A DNA stretch of 64,000 nt from Paenibacillus dendritiformis (GCF_021654795.1 NZ_AP025344.1:2790501-2854500); one strand, 5' to 3'. Numbered from the stretch's first letter, positions 37,915-47,642 are shown. The notes: a model not told the origin generated them from the letters alone. Made by a program: numbers and translations.

Positions 37915-38235
37915 ATGGGAAAGCACTTTAGCAAGGAAAAACGCCTGCAAATTGTAAAGGAAGCAATGGCCGGCATTAAGGTGGGAACACTTGCCCGAAT
38001 GTACGGTGTCCATCCGGAGACGGTACGTGTTTGGGTTAGAGACCACCGTGACGAAATTAGCCAAGAGGAGATACCCGCAGCAGACGAGCATCTGCAAGAA
38101 CTCCGTCGACTTCAAGAGGTAGAGGCAAAGTTCGAGCAGGCAAAAAAGCTCCTGGGTGAAAAAGAGCTTGAGATCGAGATCCTGCGAGAAGTCGTAAAAA
38201 AGAAGAACCCCGCTTATCTGAAAGACTTGAAATAG
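37915..38235 (+). CDS. IS3-family transposase OrfA
   Basis: 106 residues with an N-terminal HTH (FSKEKRLQIVKEAMAG to ARMYGVHPETVRVWVRDH) and a C-terminal coiled-coil/leucine-zipper-like region (EAKFEQAKKLLGEKELEIEI). It binds the IS ends. Near its end a perfect slippery heptamer A-AAA-AAG lies at 38196-38202, from which ribosomes can shift -1 into OrfB to give the active OrfAB transposase. The frame otherwise stops at 38235. Confidence 0.9.
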   Translation: MGKHFSKEKRLQIVKEAMAGIKVGTLARMYGVHPETVRVWVRDHRDEISQEEIPAADEHLQELRRLQEVEAKFEQAKKLLGEKELEIEILREVVKKKNPAYLKDLK

Positions 38236-39167
38236 CAGAACCGTTTATTAAGCGGGGGCATGCAGCAGCTAAAGTTCTGCGTATCCTGAAAGTTCGCGAA
38301 TCGACGTACTATGGCCGGAAGAAACGAGAGGCATCCAGTACCGAAGAACAGGCTTCATGCGCTCTAAAAGGGCGTCCTGTGCCTGGATTTTCCTCTACGA
38401 ACACGGGCCGGAAAGTTTCAGATGAACAGATTAAAGAATGGATGCTCGAACTCCTGGAAGGAGAAGAGCACATTTATGGGTATAAGAATTTGGCGCTGTG
38501 CCTCCGCAAACAACGTGGATTGATTCTAAACAAGAAAAAGGCGTACCGCATTTGCAAAGAGTTAGGAATTCTTCAGAAACAACGGAAGAAAACAAGCAAA
38601 CATCCTCGAAGAGTACCGAGAAACCGGACGGTAACCGGGGTGAACCAGCTATGGCAAATTGATATTAAATATGGGTACGTGATTGGTCGCCAGCGTTTCT
38701 TTTTCGTGCTCAGTATCATCGATGTATTTGACCGCGTCGTCGTCGGACAATACCGGGGTTCCGTGTGTGAGGCCAAGCACGTCGTACAGACACTATGCCG
38801 GGCGCTACAAGAACGCCTGAATCCCGGCGATGAGTTGCCCACCGTCCGCACCGACAACGGGCCTCAGTTTGTCAGCAAGTTGTTTGGTGATACGTGCGAG
38901 AGTCTGGAGATCGTCCATGAACGCATCCCGCCACGCAGTCCGAATATGAACGCCTACATTGAGTCATTTCATAGCTTACTCGAACGTGATCTGTTCAGCC
39001 TGACGGAATTTATGACATTTGAAGAGGCCTATGAAGCACTTGATCGTTACATGGATTTCTACAACAACCGCAGAATGCATGGTAGCCTAAAGAGCATGTC
39101 ACCATCGGAATACTCAAAGTGGGTCATGACGCTGGAGGACCGATCAAAATATCATCGGGCCGTGTAA
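38202..39167 (+). CDS. IS3-family transposase OrfB (DDE integrase, made by -1 frameshift)
   Basis: The catalytic part of the transposase, in the -1 frame relative to OrfA and reached from the A-AAA-AAG site. An HTH_21-like region (STYYGRKKRE, then HIYGYKNLALCLRK) precedes the retroviral-integrase core. The catalytic triad is visible: D in WQIDIKYG, D in RTDNGPQF and E in NAYIESFH, with the usual D-35-E spacing. The protein continues to NNRRMHGSLKSMSPSEY. No frame damage was seen, so the element may still be active. The coordinate given is the first codon after the slip, not an independent start. Confidence 0.88.
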   Translation, partial: EEPRLSERLEIAEPFIKRGHAAAKVLRILKVRESTYYGRKKREASSTEEQASCALKGRPVPGFSSTNTGRKVSDEQIKEWMLELLEGEEHIYGYKNLALCLRKQRGLILNKKKAYRICKELGILQKQRKKTSKHPRRVPRNRTVTGVNQLWQIDIKYGYVIGRQRFFFVLSIIDVFDRVVVGQYRGSVCEAKHVVQTLCRALQERLNPGDELPTVRTDNGPQFVSKLFGDTCESLEIVHERIPPRSPNMNAYIESFHSLLERDLFSLTEFMTFEEAYEALDRYMDFYNNRRMHGSLKSMSPSEYSKWVMTLEDRSKYHRAV

Positions 39168-39243
39168 CCACGCGAAATAGGAAGCAATTCTAAGAACGCA
39201 TCTTTTTTGGTGGACATGACTCCAGATATAGGGGGCCTAGCCG

Positions 39244-39812
39244 TAAATACAGCAATTCGATATGGACGACTATTCCAGAAACGCAATCCTGCAAAATTAC
39301 AGGAATTTCCCCCGTTTCGCTTCGGTTTGAAGCAAAAGGGCCTAATATGATGTAGATTTGCAGCAATTCCTCGGGATGGGGACTCATTAAGCCGAAATTC
39401 CTGTAAAATAGCAGCAATTTCCTCCGCACGTCCAAGCCCCAGGAGGCAACGATGCTTCGAGCAGGCCGATAATGCTTCCAGCAGGCCGGATAATGCGATG
39501 ATGCCCCCAGCATCCGACGCGGTCGCTTGGATCCCGTAAAATCAGGCCATTGAGTAGTCTATGGGGCTTTTTACTTGTGATGGATCTCTTCTCCCGGTAG
39601 AGAAAATCGATTTAAAACGCTCTAAGAGCCAAAGTTTGGATGAGGAAAATGGACCATCTCCACCCCTTCACAAAAAACAGGGGTTTTCCAACAGCCTGAC
39701 TTTTGCAGGACTTTCATCAAATAGCGGCTCAAATCACGTAAATTGCTGCCATGACGCAGGATTACACTGTCCCATCCATCCTCCGCTGCTTTGTGATTAA
39801 ACATCGTGCGCT
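39244..39812. repeat. Right part of the 600-bp element and flanking palindromic repeats, no gene
   Basis: 39244-39699 is the remaining part of element copy 1. It contains repeat units such as CCTGCA-AAAT-TACAGG near 39288. From 39704 the interrupted host repeat resumes with TGCAGGACTTTC, followed by about 100 bp without recognisable features. Short ORFs here are also present in the second copy and look like chance translations of the repeat. Confidence 0.7.
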
Positions 39813-40970
39813 TCACAACGCCGCCCGAATATCATCCAGCAGATAGCGCTGGCTTACTTTCTCCAGGCGGGCGAACTCTTCCTCGATCTGGCTTTTCAGC
39901 TTGCTGTCGGGGACATATCGCGGCGTCAGTCCCTGATGATGCTGCAGACTCCGTAATCTGTGCTGTGTTGGCGGATGGGTGGAATCCAGTTGTACAGCAA
40001 TGGAATCGCAAATCCGTTGGACTCGCTTCTGCTCGCTTGCGGGGACATACATGCTCGATCTTCTGGCGGAATTCCCCGAACAAATCCGAAGCCAAGCGGT
40101 AGCGGGCAATTCGCTCAGCCGTTAGCCAGAATACGGAAGGGAGGTGGCATTTGCTTAAGGCCGAGCAAGCGGCATCGGTTCCAGCGATCTCGCCAGCGAC
40201 TCGGTCCGCCAAATCCTCGGCGCGTTGGCTCTCATCCCAGACCGTAATACAGGACGAAAATCAGATTAGCCAGCAGCAGCCGGGCATAACGAATCGGTGC
40301 GGAGATCGGCCCGATCACTTCGCCCTCTTCGCAGTATGGATGCACGAACTCGTACCAAGAAGCCATAATATGCCTCGCTGACTCGGTAAACCAGGAACGG
40401 CTCACATCCTTATGCGCATGATGCGCGGTCTCGTGGGCGCGGATCGCGATCTTCTCCGACAGACTCAGTGCCGAAAATAGGGAGACTCCAATTCCTATGA
40501 TCTTGGTTCGCCGCCGGCCGAACTTGGTAAAGTACGATATGAATTCGTCATCCGAATCTCGTCGATCGGCGGTGCTTGGATGGCTCCGGCAATGTCATCG
40601 GCGAGACGATACAGCCCAGGATATTCCTCCCTCCGCAAAGGCTGCCCCGATAGCTTCCGCCTGTAGGGCAGCATCAAGCCGATGAATAGAAGAAACAGGA
40701 CAAAGGCAAGCTGGGTTAGCAATAACGAATGGCTATAAAAAAACCAATTCACCCCAATAATCGGCAGGCTGAAGGCAGCTGCATGGATACTTCCGGCTAA
40801 CAGATAGGCGAGCGCTTTGCGCCAGGTCAAGGGATACGCAATCCGCTCGGTATGCAGATTCTCCTCAAGCAGATGATGTGATTTTTTGACCCCCATGCGG
40901 TAATTGATCCGTTCCAAGAGGCCCAGCGAAGAGATGTCGCACCAGTTCGGATCGATGTTCCAGTTGCATT
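39813..40970 (-). pseudogene. M48-family (HtpX-like) zinc metalloprotease pseudogene
   Basis: Read on the minus strand, fragments in different frames form one membrane protease. They include an N-terminal region with hydrophobic segments (about 40917 to 40495, LLLTQLAFVLFLLFIGLMLP), an AHETAHHAH zinc-binding HExxH motif near 40420-40437, then SWYEFVHPYCEEGEVIGPI and LLLANLIFVLYYGLG. After that come an ADRVAGEIAGTDA region with a conserved Glu-Asp/Arg context and a C-terminal STHPPTQHRL block ending at 39813. At least three frameshifts separate these pieces, and the N-terminus also changes frame near 40917. The gene is therefore inactive. It abuts the repeat region, which fits local genome decay. 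Confidence 0.75.
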
Positions 40971-41207
40971 ATGATGAATTCATAGAAATTCCCTTATTAT
41001 GTATCGGTAAATGACACCAAATTGTGAGCTGCCTGGAAAATAGGGGGCGATCTAACGTCTGAGCAGCATATGGTTCTGATTGCATACATTTGGGAAAAGA
41101 TTAAGAATTATCTTTTAATTGTAATAATATACCTAATCGCATATTAGACATAAGACGAGAGGATAAACTAGCGCTGGTGTGAATAAAGGGATGGTGGGGA
41201 TCAGAAG

Positions 41208-44200
41208 ATGCCAGATACTAACGATAAGCGCGAATTTATGAAAATAAATCATTACCTGCTAGGTAAACTATTTTTATTCGGTGTCTTGCTAGCGGAGCTT
41301 GCACTTGGGGGTATCGAAGTTATTGTCGGTTTTTACAGCAGCTCCATTCATCATCAACAGGAAGCCTGGTTCTGGATGATAGGCGCGCTGTATCTTCTCA
41401 TCATGATGTTCTGCCTCGTGAAAAGAGAGGTATGGAGAAACACCCGTAGCATCATAAGGAGCGGGAGGTACGATCTCCTCCTCGTTTTTGCTGCTGGCAT
41501 ACTCTCCATGTTCTTCGTTGGCGGGATTGGAATCGGAGATCTTCGGAATTGGGTTGCGGCGCTGGCTTGGCCGCATATGGCTGTGCTGTTCTCCCTTCCT
41601 CTCGTGTTCTGTGCGGCGGTAGCAGTGAGAGAGCGGCAGATGAATCGAATGACAAGGGTGTATAGGGATTCGAGCTTCATCAGTGATAAAGAAGGACGGG
41701 GCAGACATGATGATGCGTTTGAATTTTCAGAAATGGCCGTGAGATTTGCCGAGAGAGTATATAATCAAGGTTCGCCGGAAAGCTTGGTTTTTGGAATCGA
41801 TGCGCCATGGGGAACAGGGAAATCGACCTTCGTCAATCTCTGCAAGGAACATTGGGACAACCACTACCATGATAAAATTATCGTGTACATGTTCGATCCG
41901 CTTCGGTTTGAGAACAGCGATAACCTGTTGGAGAAATTTACGGATGGCCTGTTGAAGGCGATACAAGAGAACCTTTTCGCCCCGGAACTGGAATCCTTGA
42001 TGGCCAAGTATGTCAAGCTGTTACATGATTCGAATTTATCGTTGTCTATTATGGGATTTCGCTTTGGGTTGCCTTTCGACAAGTCCTCCATTGAGAAGAC
42101 ATTTGACAGGCTAGGCATAGTCCTGCGAAGCATCGATAAAAAAATCGTGATCGTGGTGGATGACTTAGACCGTTTAACCTTTTCCCATATTAAAGAGATC
42201 CTGTTCGTCGTTAAGAAATCCTTTCTTCTTCCCAATCTCTCTTATGTGCTCTGTTACGACACCGAAAATCTTACGGCCCTCGAGCATCAAAAATTAGATA
42301 CGGAAAAAATAAATGAGTTTCTGGAAAAGTTTATCAACGTCAAAACGAGCTTGTACATCGATCATAAATTATTATTGAAATATTTCACCGAAAACACGGA
42401 TAAATCATTGGCCAGAAACCTGCTCAGCAATCCCGAATTGGTCGCCAAAGCCGTCGAGGGGCTCAAGGATATCTTTCATTCCAAGGAATATGATTTGTAC
42501 ATTCCTTTTGTCGGTGATGCAAGAAAGCTGAAAAGACTTATTAATACGATGCTCTTGCTCGAGGTTGAACAGCTGGATTTCTCGAACTCTGATTTTGATA
42601 AGCATGATCTGATTCATCTGCTGATCATCTACATCCATTACCCGAATATTTTCAGAAAAATATACAATACGGAGGTGCAGGGGAAACGAGGATTTTTCTC
42701 GCTTGTTCGAAAATATGATGACGACTATCCGACGGACGATGATTCGCATAGCGAAGAAGATGTCTATAAAAATTCCACGAAGTATACGGCATTCTTGGAA
42801 GGTCTGACTGAACCGCAAAGGTTTATTTTAAATAAAGTGTTTGATGCCAAGCAAAGACTGGGATCCGGGAGAACGGTTTCTCAGGAGCAATTCACTTCGT
42901 ATGCTTGTTTTAACGGCTCGAAGTGGAGTCCGGGCGGCAGAAATCTGGAACAGTACTTAAATCTGATCATTAAAGTATCCCGTCCGGCCCACACCGAGCA
43001 GTATAAATTTTATGTCAATTTGAAAAATGAAATGCTGTATCGAATAAGCATTACTCAGGTGATGCAGCGTGAAGAATTTTCTTTCTCCAGCGGAGAGGCC
43101 AACCACGAAAAAATTTGGCGGATTCTCATTAATTCACCGCACAGTGAATATACGCCGGACAAAGCAAAAGAAATCATTTCTTACGCCTTGGAGTCTCTGC
43201 CGCTCTATTCCAGTCTTGACATCCCCAAAATGAACGTTGGCTTTCGGAGCTTTACGCTTCTTTTTTTCATAGCGAAATTATTGGATAAAATCGGGTGGAC
43301 GGATGAAGACGGGCAGCATTGGAATAACAGCGACAGCCATGTCGTACAAATTGCGGAATGGATATTTGGCGAAAAGCGGTATAGACAGAATGGAATATTG
43401 AATACCTTGGGCAAGCGGGAGAGAGGGCTTCTTGGGCTGCGCGATTTATTAATCTTCCGTTTGTGCTGCTGCGCGGACAGGGGCGGGGACATGTTTAATT
43501 TGTCCAGGGCGCTGTCCATACACGGCGGGCCCAATAATCCTACGGAAGGAAGCGTCAATGACATTGTAATCGGAGAAATGCGCGAGATCTCTCAATATAT
43601 ATTCCAGGTTTTCAAAAGCAGATATATCGACAAGCAAATCAATCTTTTTGATGAAGTGTTGGGGTTGGGGGCAGAAGAGATCTGCGGCCGATCTTACGGT
43701 TATCTTGCGTCGCAAATGACGGCAGCGGATTTACGCCATAAAATTCAAAGCTGGAAAGCGAAAATGCTGAACTTTATTATTTATCAATTGGGGAGCACGA
43801 TTTACAGCAGCGGCATCCCTTGCGGCTATTATAATATGCAAGGCGATAGAGACGGGCAGGGCATCAATAAGGCGATGAACAGCTATCTTTTTCATACTTG
43901 CTTTGATCCAAAAGTAAACGAAAAAGGCTTTGATTATTTTATCTATTATCTTTTTATCAATTTTGAGACGACTTTAGGTCATACCAAGCAGCGCGTGCCG
44001 CGCCTGGAAGGATTTATCAAGGTTCTTGATAGAGAGCGTCTGAGAAACTATTGGAGAAAGCATAGGGATAGGATTAAAGAAAGGGAATGGAAGCGGGAAG
44101 ATAAGTTGATCATTGGCGAACACGAAGCTTCTTATACCCGTGATTTAGAGGATACTTATAAAGTATTGGATGACTTATTGGAGCAGGAAGAAAGGCCGGC

Positions 44201-44219
44201 AAAAAAACATGAAACCTAA
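41208..44219 (+). CDS. KAP-type P-loop NTPase with N-terminal membrane segments
   Basis: A 1003-residue protein. Four hydrophobic segments (about residues 14-34, 52-70, 88-103 and 118-143) anchor it in the membrane. The NTPase domain follows, with Walker A GIDAPWGTGKST (about 194-205) and Walker B KIVIVVDDLDRL (about 311-322), the hallmark of KAP (Kidins220/PifA) NTPases. The long C-terminal half (about 480-1003) has no motif I recognise and is rich in charged helices. KAP proteins include phage-exclusion factors such as PifA, so a defence role is possible but not shown. Base composition is clearly more AT-rich than the NRPS locus. The ATG at 41208 is preceded only by a weak GGGG-type site. 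Confidence 0.75.
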   Translation: MPDTNDKREFMKINHYLLGKLFLFGVLLAELALGGIEVIVGFYSSSIHHQQEAWFWMIGALYLLIMMFCLVKREVWRNTRSIIRSGRYDLLLVFAAGILSMFFVGGIGIGDLRNWVAALAWPHMAVLFSLPLVFCAAVAVRERQMNRMTRVYRDSSFISDKEGRGRHDDAFEFSEMAVRFAERVYNQGSPESLVFGIDAPWGTGKSTFVNLCKEHWDNHYHDKIIVYMFDPLRFENSDNLLEKFTDGLLKAIQENLFAPELESLMAKYVKLLHDSNLSLSIMGFRFGLPFDKSSIEKTFDRLGIVLRSIDKKIVIVVDDLDRLTFSHIKEILFVVKKSFLLPNLSYVLCYDTENLTALEHQKLDTEKINEFLEKFINVKTSLYIDHKLLLKYFTENTDKSLARNLLSNPELVAKAVEGLKDIFHSKEYDLYIPFVGDARKLKRLINTMLLLEVEQLDFSNSDFDKHDLIHLLIIYIHYPNIFRKIYNTEVQGKRGFFSLVRKYDDDYPTDDDSHSEEDVYKNSTKYTAFLEGLTEPQRFILNKVFDAKQRLGSGRTVSQEQFTSYACFNGSKWSPGGRNLEQYLNLIIKVSRPAHTEQYKFYVNLKNEMLYRISITQVMQREEFSFSSGEANHEKIWRILINSPHSEYTPDKAKEIISYALESLPLYSSLDIPKMNVGFRSFTLLFFIAKLLDKIGWTDEDGQHWNNSDSHVVQIAEWIFGEKRYRQNGILNTLGKRERGLLGLRDLLIFRLCCCADRGGDMFNLSRALSIHGGPNNPTEGSVNDIVIGEMREISQYIFQVFKSRYIDKQINLFDEVLGLGAEEICGRSYGYLASQMTAADLRHKIQSWKAKMLNFIIYQLGSTIYSSGIPCGYYNMQGDRDGQGINKAMNSYLFHTCFDPKVNEKGFDYFIYYLFINFETTLGHTKQRVPRLEGFIKVLDRERLRNYWRKHRDRIKEREWKREDKLIIGEHEASYTRDLEDTYKVLDDLLEQEERPAKKHET

Positions 44220-44332
44220 TTTCCTCAGCTTGCGTGTTCCAAGATATGTATTGAAAACGCATTGAATTGACGATAAGTTAGAAGTAATGTCCCTGTAGTT
44301 GCAACTGTTGAAGTCGAGAGAGGAGATGCGAG

Positions 44333-45493
44333 ATGAGCACAGAAAGAGAAGAATGGGCAGATTTGGATGATGATAAGATCGAGGACCCGGCACATTTCCT
44401 GCTGCACCGCGGAATGAGAGGACTGTTCGAGGCGGAAGAGATCGTAGAGGGAGATCATATCGTTATTCCCGCATGGCAGCTTGCGATCCGTCCTCATGTG
44501 GCCAGATGGACCGATCAGTCCGTTATGCTTCAGTTTCATTTGAGTTCCCCGAGATGGGATCGCGATATCTTGGAGACGTCGGCAGGCATGGGCGGCAGCC
44601 TGAAAGATGCTCTTGGCATGGCGATCGGAAGCTTTGCCCTGTCGTTAATGGAGGGTATCGCTTCCATGGAGCAGGACAGGGAGCCTGACCGCCTCCGCTC
44701 GCAATACGGTGACACGGAACATCATTGGAAGGTGTACAAGAGCAATATCGTGGGTCTCGGCGAGTCTTCCGACGAGATGCGCGCAACCCCGTATTGGGAA
44801 GCGCTCAAGGACGAGATTGCGAAGCGGGTTGGCAATCAGAAGCTCTGTTACATAAAAATCTATGGAGCGAAGCATGGGGACGATATTACCGGCGAATGCC
44901 GAATTAATAATATTCCAAGCCCTGAACTTGGCCAGATCGTAGCTGACATCGTAAGCCGATGGCAGGTCGAAGGCTTTGCTTCCCAGAAGCAATTTATTTT
45001 GCTGCGGCAGTCCGAGGAGACGTACACGCCGTATCCCTATCAGGCCGAGGAGATCGCGGCCGCTACGCGCTCCGCCGTTCAGATGTTCATGGAATGCGAT
45101 ACGCAGGAGAAGTATGAAGCCTTTCCGCAGCGGCTGGCTGAGCGCTTAGAGGATGCGAGCTTGGCGGAGGAGATGTACTCGTTTTTACCGGAAATTTGTG
45201 CGGAGCATGCCTTTGATTCGCTGACCTATAATGAGGAGTGTTTGCTATTTAGGGGAGAGGAATCTTTTTCCGTTTATCGGACCCAGTTTGCCAGCTATTA
45301 TCTGATCTATGATGCTTTGTTTGAGGGGTTTCGCACGGATCAATTTGATGATGAGGTGTATAGGCAGTACATTGGCACCAGTTCGATATATAGTGTGATT
45401 TGCAAGGCGAGAGAGGAAGGCGCGGATCTGCTGGAGCATGGCGGCGTGCTGACGCTTTCCTTCGGAATGTCCGACCGCTATCAATTTCGATGA
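44333..45493 (+). CDS. Hypothetical protein, 386 residues, unknown function
   Basis: A soluble, acidic protein with no signal peptide, membrane segment or catalytic motif that I can identify. It begins STEREEWADLDDDKIEDP. A central block has HHWKVYKSNIVGLG and KLCYIKIYGAKHGDDITGECRIN, with the look of a two-domain alpha/beta fold of the DUF6348 kind, but I am not sure. The start ATG follows GAGAGGAGATGCGAG, a good ribosome site. It lies 113 bp after the KAP NTPase gene in the same direction, so they could be co-transcribed, but no clear functional link is visible. It ends just before a strong terminator. Confidence 0.65.
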   Translation: MSTEREEWADLDDDKIEDPAHFLLHRGMRGLFEAEEIVEGDHIVIPAWQLAIRPHVARWTDQSVMLQFHLSSPRWDRDILETSAGMGGSLKDALGMAIGSFALSLMEGIASMEQDREPDRLRSQYGDTEHHWKVYKSNIVGLGESSDEMRATPYWEALKDEIAKRVGNQKLCYIKIYGAKHGDDITGECRINNIPSPELGQIVADIVSRWQVEGFASQKQFILLRQSEETYTPYPYQAEEIAAATRSAVQMFMECDTQEKYEAFPQRLAERLEDASLAEEMYSFLPEICAEHAFDSLTYNEECLLFRGEESFSVYRTQFASYYLIYDALFEGFRTDQFDDEVYRQYIGTSSIYSVICKAREEGADLLEHGGVLTLSFGMSDRYQFR

Positions 45494-45523
45494 ACAAGGG
45501 ATGCGCGCGCATCGATAATGAGC

Positions 45524-45556
45524 AAAGCTCCTGTCCTACTGGCAGGAGCTTTGTTG
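45524..45556 (+). terminator. Terminator between convergent genes
   Basis: AAAGCTCCTG (45524-45533) pairs with CAGGAGCTTT (45543-45552), followed by GTTGTG. It can act on both strands, ending the 44333 gene and the converging HAD phosphatase gene. Confidence 0.75.
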
Positions 45557-45605
45557 TGAAGGGGGCAGCCGGACCATAGACAGCTCCCCCCCCCGTTGCG
45601 ATCAT

Positions 45606-46382
45606 TTATGCAATTAACCCGGCATGCCGCAACCCTTGTCGGATTCCGCCTTCATCTACCGAGGCGGTGACATAATCAGCACAAGGCAGCAGTTCGGGAT
45701 GAGAGTTGCCCATCGCAATCCCGAGACCAACTTGCTGAAGCATTTCCATGTCATTGAGCCCATCGCCGAATGCGACGGCATTCTCCGGAGCGAGGTTCAA
45801 TCGTTCCAGCATGGCTTTGATTCCGACCGCCTTGGAGCCGCCTTTGATCAAGATGTCCATCGCTTTGGAGTGCCAGCGGATCAGGCGAAGATCATCGAAC
45901 ACGTTGCTATATAAATGCTCGTCCTGCGCTTCGCAATGCAGGAACACTTGATAGATGTCGGACTTGCTCCAGAACTCGGGATCATAGCCCGGCCGATCGA
46001 TGCGCAGGGAATCGATAGCTTCCAAGACGAAGGGATGGGCTTCGGCATTCGCGTAAAATTGCTCGCTGCCTTCAAACACCAGGGGATGCCGGTAGCGGCC
46101 CGCATATTCCACAAGCTTCTCTACACTCTCGCGTGGGAGAGGGCGCTGATAGAGGGGCTCGCCTTTGTACACGACATAGGCCCCATTTAAACTCACAAAA
46201 GATTCAATATGCAGCTGCTCGGCAAGCGGCTTGAAGAAGTAGGGGGCACGCCCCGTCGCGATGACGGGTTCAATCCCGTTTTCTTTCAACTCTGCAATGG
46301 CCTCGATCGTGTCTTGCGGCACTCGTTTCTCATCGTTGACCAACGTGCCATCGATGTCAAAAAATACAATGTTGTAGCTCAT
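45606..46382 (-). CDS. Cof-type HAD phosphatase
   Basis: A 258-residue HAD-superfamily hydrolase of the Cof/YidA type, which dephosphorylates sugar phosphates, FMN or similar small molecules. Motif I is FFDIDGTLV (residues 6-14, nucleophile Asp8), motif II is IATGR near 41, motif III is a Lys near KGGSKA (about 197), and motif IV is FGDGLNDMEM near 217-226. The length and the C2B-type cap between motifs II and III fit the family. The substrate is not predictable. It is a single gene with no clear partners here. Confidence 0.88.
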   Translation of the reverse strand: MSYNIVFFDIDGTLVNDEKRVPQDTIEAIAELKENGIEPVIATGRAPYFFKPLAEQLHIESFVSLNGAYVVYKGEPLYQRPLPRESVEKLVEYAGRYRHPLVFEGSEQFYANAEAHPFVLEAIDSLRIDRPGYDPEFWSKSDIYQVFLHCEAQDEHLYSNVFDDLRLIRWHSKAMDILIKGGSKAVGIKAMLERLNLAPENAVAFGDGLNDMEMLQQVGLGIAMGNSHPELLPCADYVTASVDEGGIRQGLRHAGLIA

Positions 46383-46498
46383 GTCTGGTCTCTGCTCCTA
46401 TCTGTCTGTATCAATGCTGTTATGCTACCAGTGTAGCATTGATTCGGGTCTAGAATAAATAGCTTTCGTTTGAACAATGTGTTCCAAAGCGTAATATA

Positions 46499-46792
46499 GT
46501 GGATGAACAGCAGCTTTTGACCGAGCTACTGGAAGCTTGCCCTGAACTGCGCGCTCTGAAGGGCACTTTGGCCTGCTGCATTTGTGAACGGTACGTCAGA
46601 TGGGCGGCATTGCTGGATAGCAAGCATCCTATTGCGGTGAAGTATCCATGCTTGTATGAACCTCTCATTGAAATGCTGCATAACGGGAACCGGGCCGGGG
46701 AGCGGGAAGAGCGGACAAGGCGGTTGATTGCGTTGCTGGAGCAAAAATCTATGCTCAATTATGCCGAGGCCTTGCGAGGGAACCAACAGTAA
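46499..46792 (+). CDS. Hypothetical small protein, 97 residues
   Basis: A possible 97-residue protein starting at GTG 46499 (DEQQLLTELLEACPELR), with two Cys in LACCICERYV. There is no clear ribosome site, and the frame may extend from a lost upstream part, so this could be a remnant of a longer gene. No family is recognised. Its codon use looks normal for the region and no better ORF overlaps it. Confidence 0.4.
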   Translation: MDEQQLLTELLEACPELRALKGTLACCICERYVRWAALLDSKHPIAVKYPCLYEPLIEMLHNGNRAGEREERTRRLIALLEQKSMLNYAEALRGNQQ

Positions 46793-46892
46793 AGGATACA
46801 GCCTAATTATTTTCTGTATGGGATATAGCCAAGTCACAACGGCGGCAACCTCAATATGATGAGTATGAACCTAGGGAAAGGGGGTTGCTCGA

Positions 46893-47000
46893 ATGGGTGA
46901 AGTTGGATCTTGCGGACTCGGCGGTCTCTGGACATCGACGGGCGTGATTTTGGTTCTGTTCATTTTGCTGGTTATCGTTTCCCGCGCTTTTATTTACTAA
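46893..47000 (+). CDS. YjcZ-family sporulation-associated membrane peptide
   Basis: A 35-residue peptide. It has a Gly-rich N-terminus (GEVGSCGLGGLW) and one hydrophobic segment, GVILVLFILLVIV, matching the family pattern of YjcZ-type small proteins common in spore-forming Bacilli. The start ATG follows AAAGGGGG. Family members are small single-span proteins often seen in sporulating cells; the exact role is unknown. Confidence 0.75.
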   Translation: MGEVGSCGLGGLWTSTGVILVLFILLVIVSRAFIY

Positions 47001-47084
47001 TGACATAACTGTATCCTGCGTTGCGCTCAAGGATGACTTTCATCGCAAGCCCTGCTGAAGAAGCAGGGCTATTTTATTGTCTCC

Positions 47085-47400
47085 CGCCTTATTTCCGCAC
47101 CGTCGCTGATTGCCATTATTGTACCTTGCTTGTCTGTCCGGAATATTGTAACGCCGGTATCCAGTCCGCCTATATGGTCAGCGTCCGGATGTGTCGCAAC
47201 CGCGGCATCCAACTGCTTGACGCCCAGGCTTTCAAGATTTTCGACGGCATTCTGTCCTTTAGGATTGTCTCCGCGTCTATCAGGATATGCTGCCCTTTTG
47301 GAGTCTTAATCAGTGTAGAATCTACTTGGCCGGCATCCAGATAATACACCTTCAGCGTGCTGGCTCCTGCCTGGTGCGGCAGTGCGGTGTTCATACCTCC
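47085..47400 (-). pseudogene. MBL-fold (ComEC-like) hydrolase pseudogene
   Basis: On the minus strand LKVYYLDAGQVDSTLIKTPKGQHILIDA begins a metallo-beta-lactamase-fold domain. A frame change follows, then NLESLGVKQLDAAVATHPDADHIGGLD with the HxxxDH metal motif. This is joined directly to a short C-terminal piece, FRTDKQGTIMAISDG. The middle of the domain is missing, so the gene has both a frameshift and an internal deletion. Confidence 0.65.
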
Positions 47401-47469
47401 ACCCAGCAATTGTACAAAGAATGAGCCGGGATGCAAATAAAGACGAATCGCCTGGCTATACACACCTGC

Positions 47470-47642
47470 TCATGGTAACATCTACCTATTTTAAAAATTT
47501 TAATGCAGGAGACACAATTCATTTCAAAGATAAATTAGCCGCAATTTATCATGACCCTGCAAAAAATGTAACTTACTTGACCTTTAAGTCTGAGAAATGG
47601 GAAGATGTTTCATGGCCGTTTAAAGGTGACTTGACGGAATGA
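47470..47642 (+). pseudogene. Fragment of a small secreted or binding protein
   Basis: A short C-terminal piece (STYFKNFNAGDTIHFKDK, then VTYLTFKSEKWEDVSWPFKGDL) reads like the beta-strand-rich tail of a larger protein, without a start of its own. It lies next to the MBL pseudogene on the opposite strand, another sign of decay in this region. The parent family is not identified. Confidence 0.35.

Larger units (their letters stand above)
37841..39243 (+). mobile_element. IS3-family insertion sequence inserted in the 600-bp element
   Basis: About 1403 bp. The left end reads CTCCTAGGCCCCCTA and the reverse complement of the right end reads CGGCTAGGCCCCCTA, so the ends form an inverted repeat. 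It is flanked by TAAA at 37837-37840 and 39244-39247. The intact second copy of the host element at 55223-55822 lacks this DNA at the same point, which fixes the boundaries. It encodes OrfA and OrfB joined by a frameshift site. Confidence 0.88.
37682..39699. mobile_element. 600-bp inverted-repeat element, copy 1, interrupted by an IS3-family element
   Basis: The element starts TCAGGCTGTTG (37682) and ends CAACAGCCTGA (39689-39699), an 11-bp perfect terminal inverted repeat. It is flanked by a 4-bp duplication, CTTT at 37678-37681 and 39700-39703. Without the inserted IS it is about 611 bp and matches 55223-55822 throughout. No transposase is encoded, so it behaves like a non-autonomous (MITE-type) element. 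Its interior carries several degenerate CTGCA-N4-TGCAG units about 42-61 bp apart. Confidence 0.75.
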
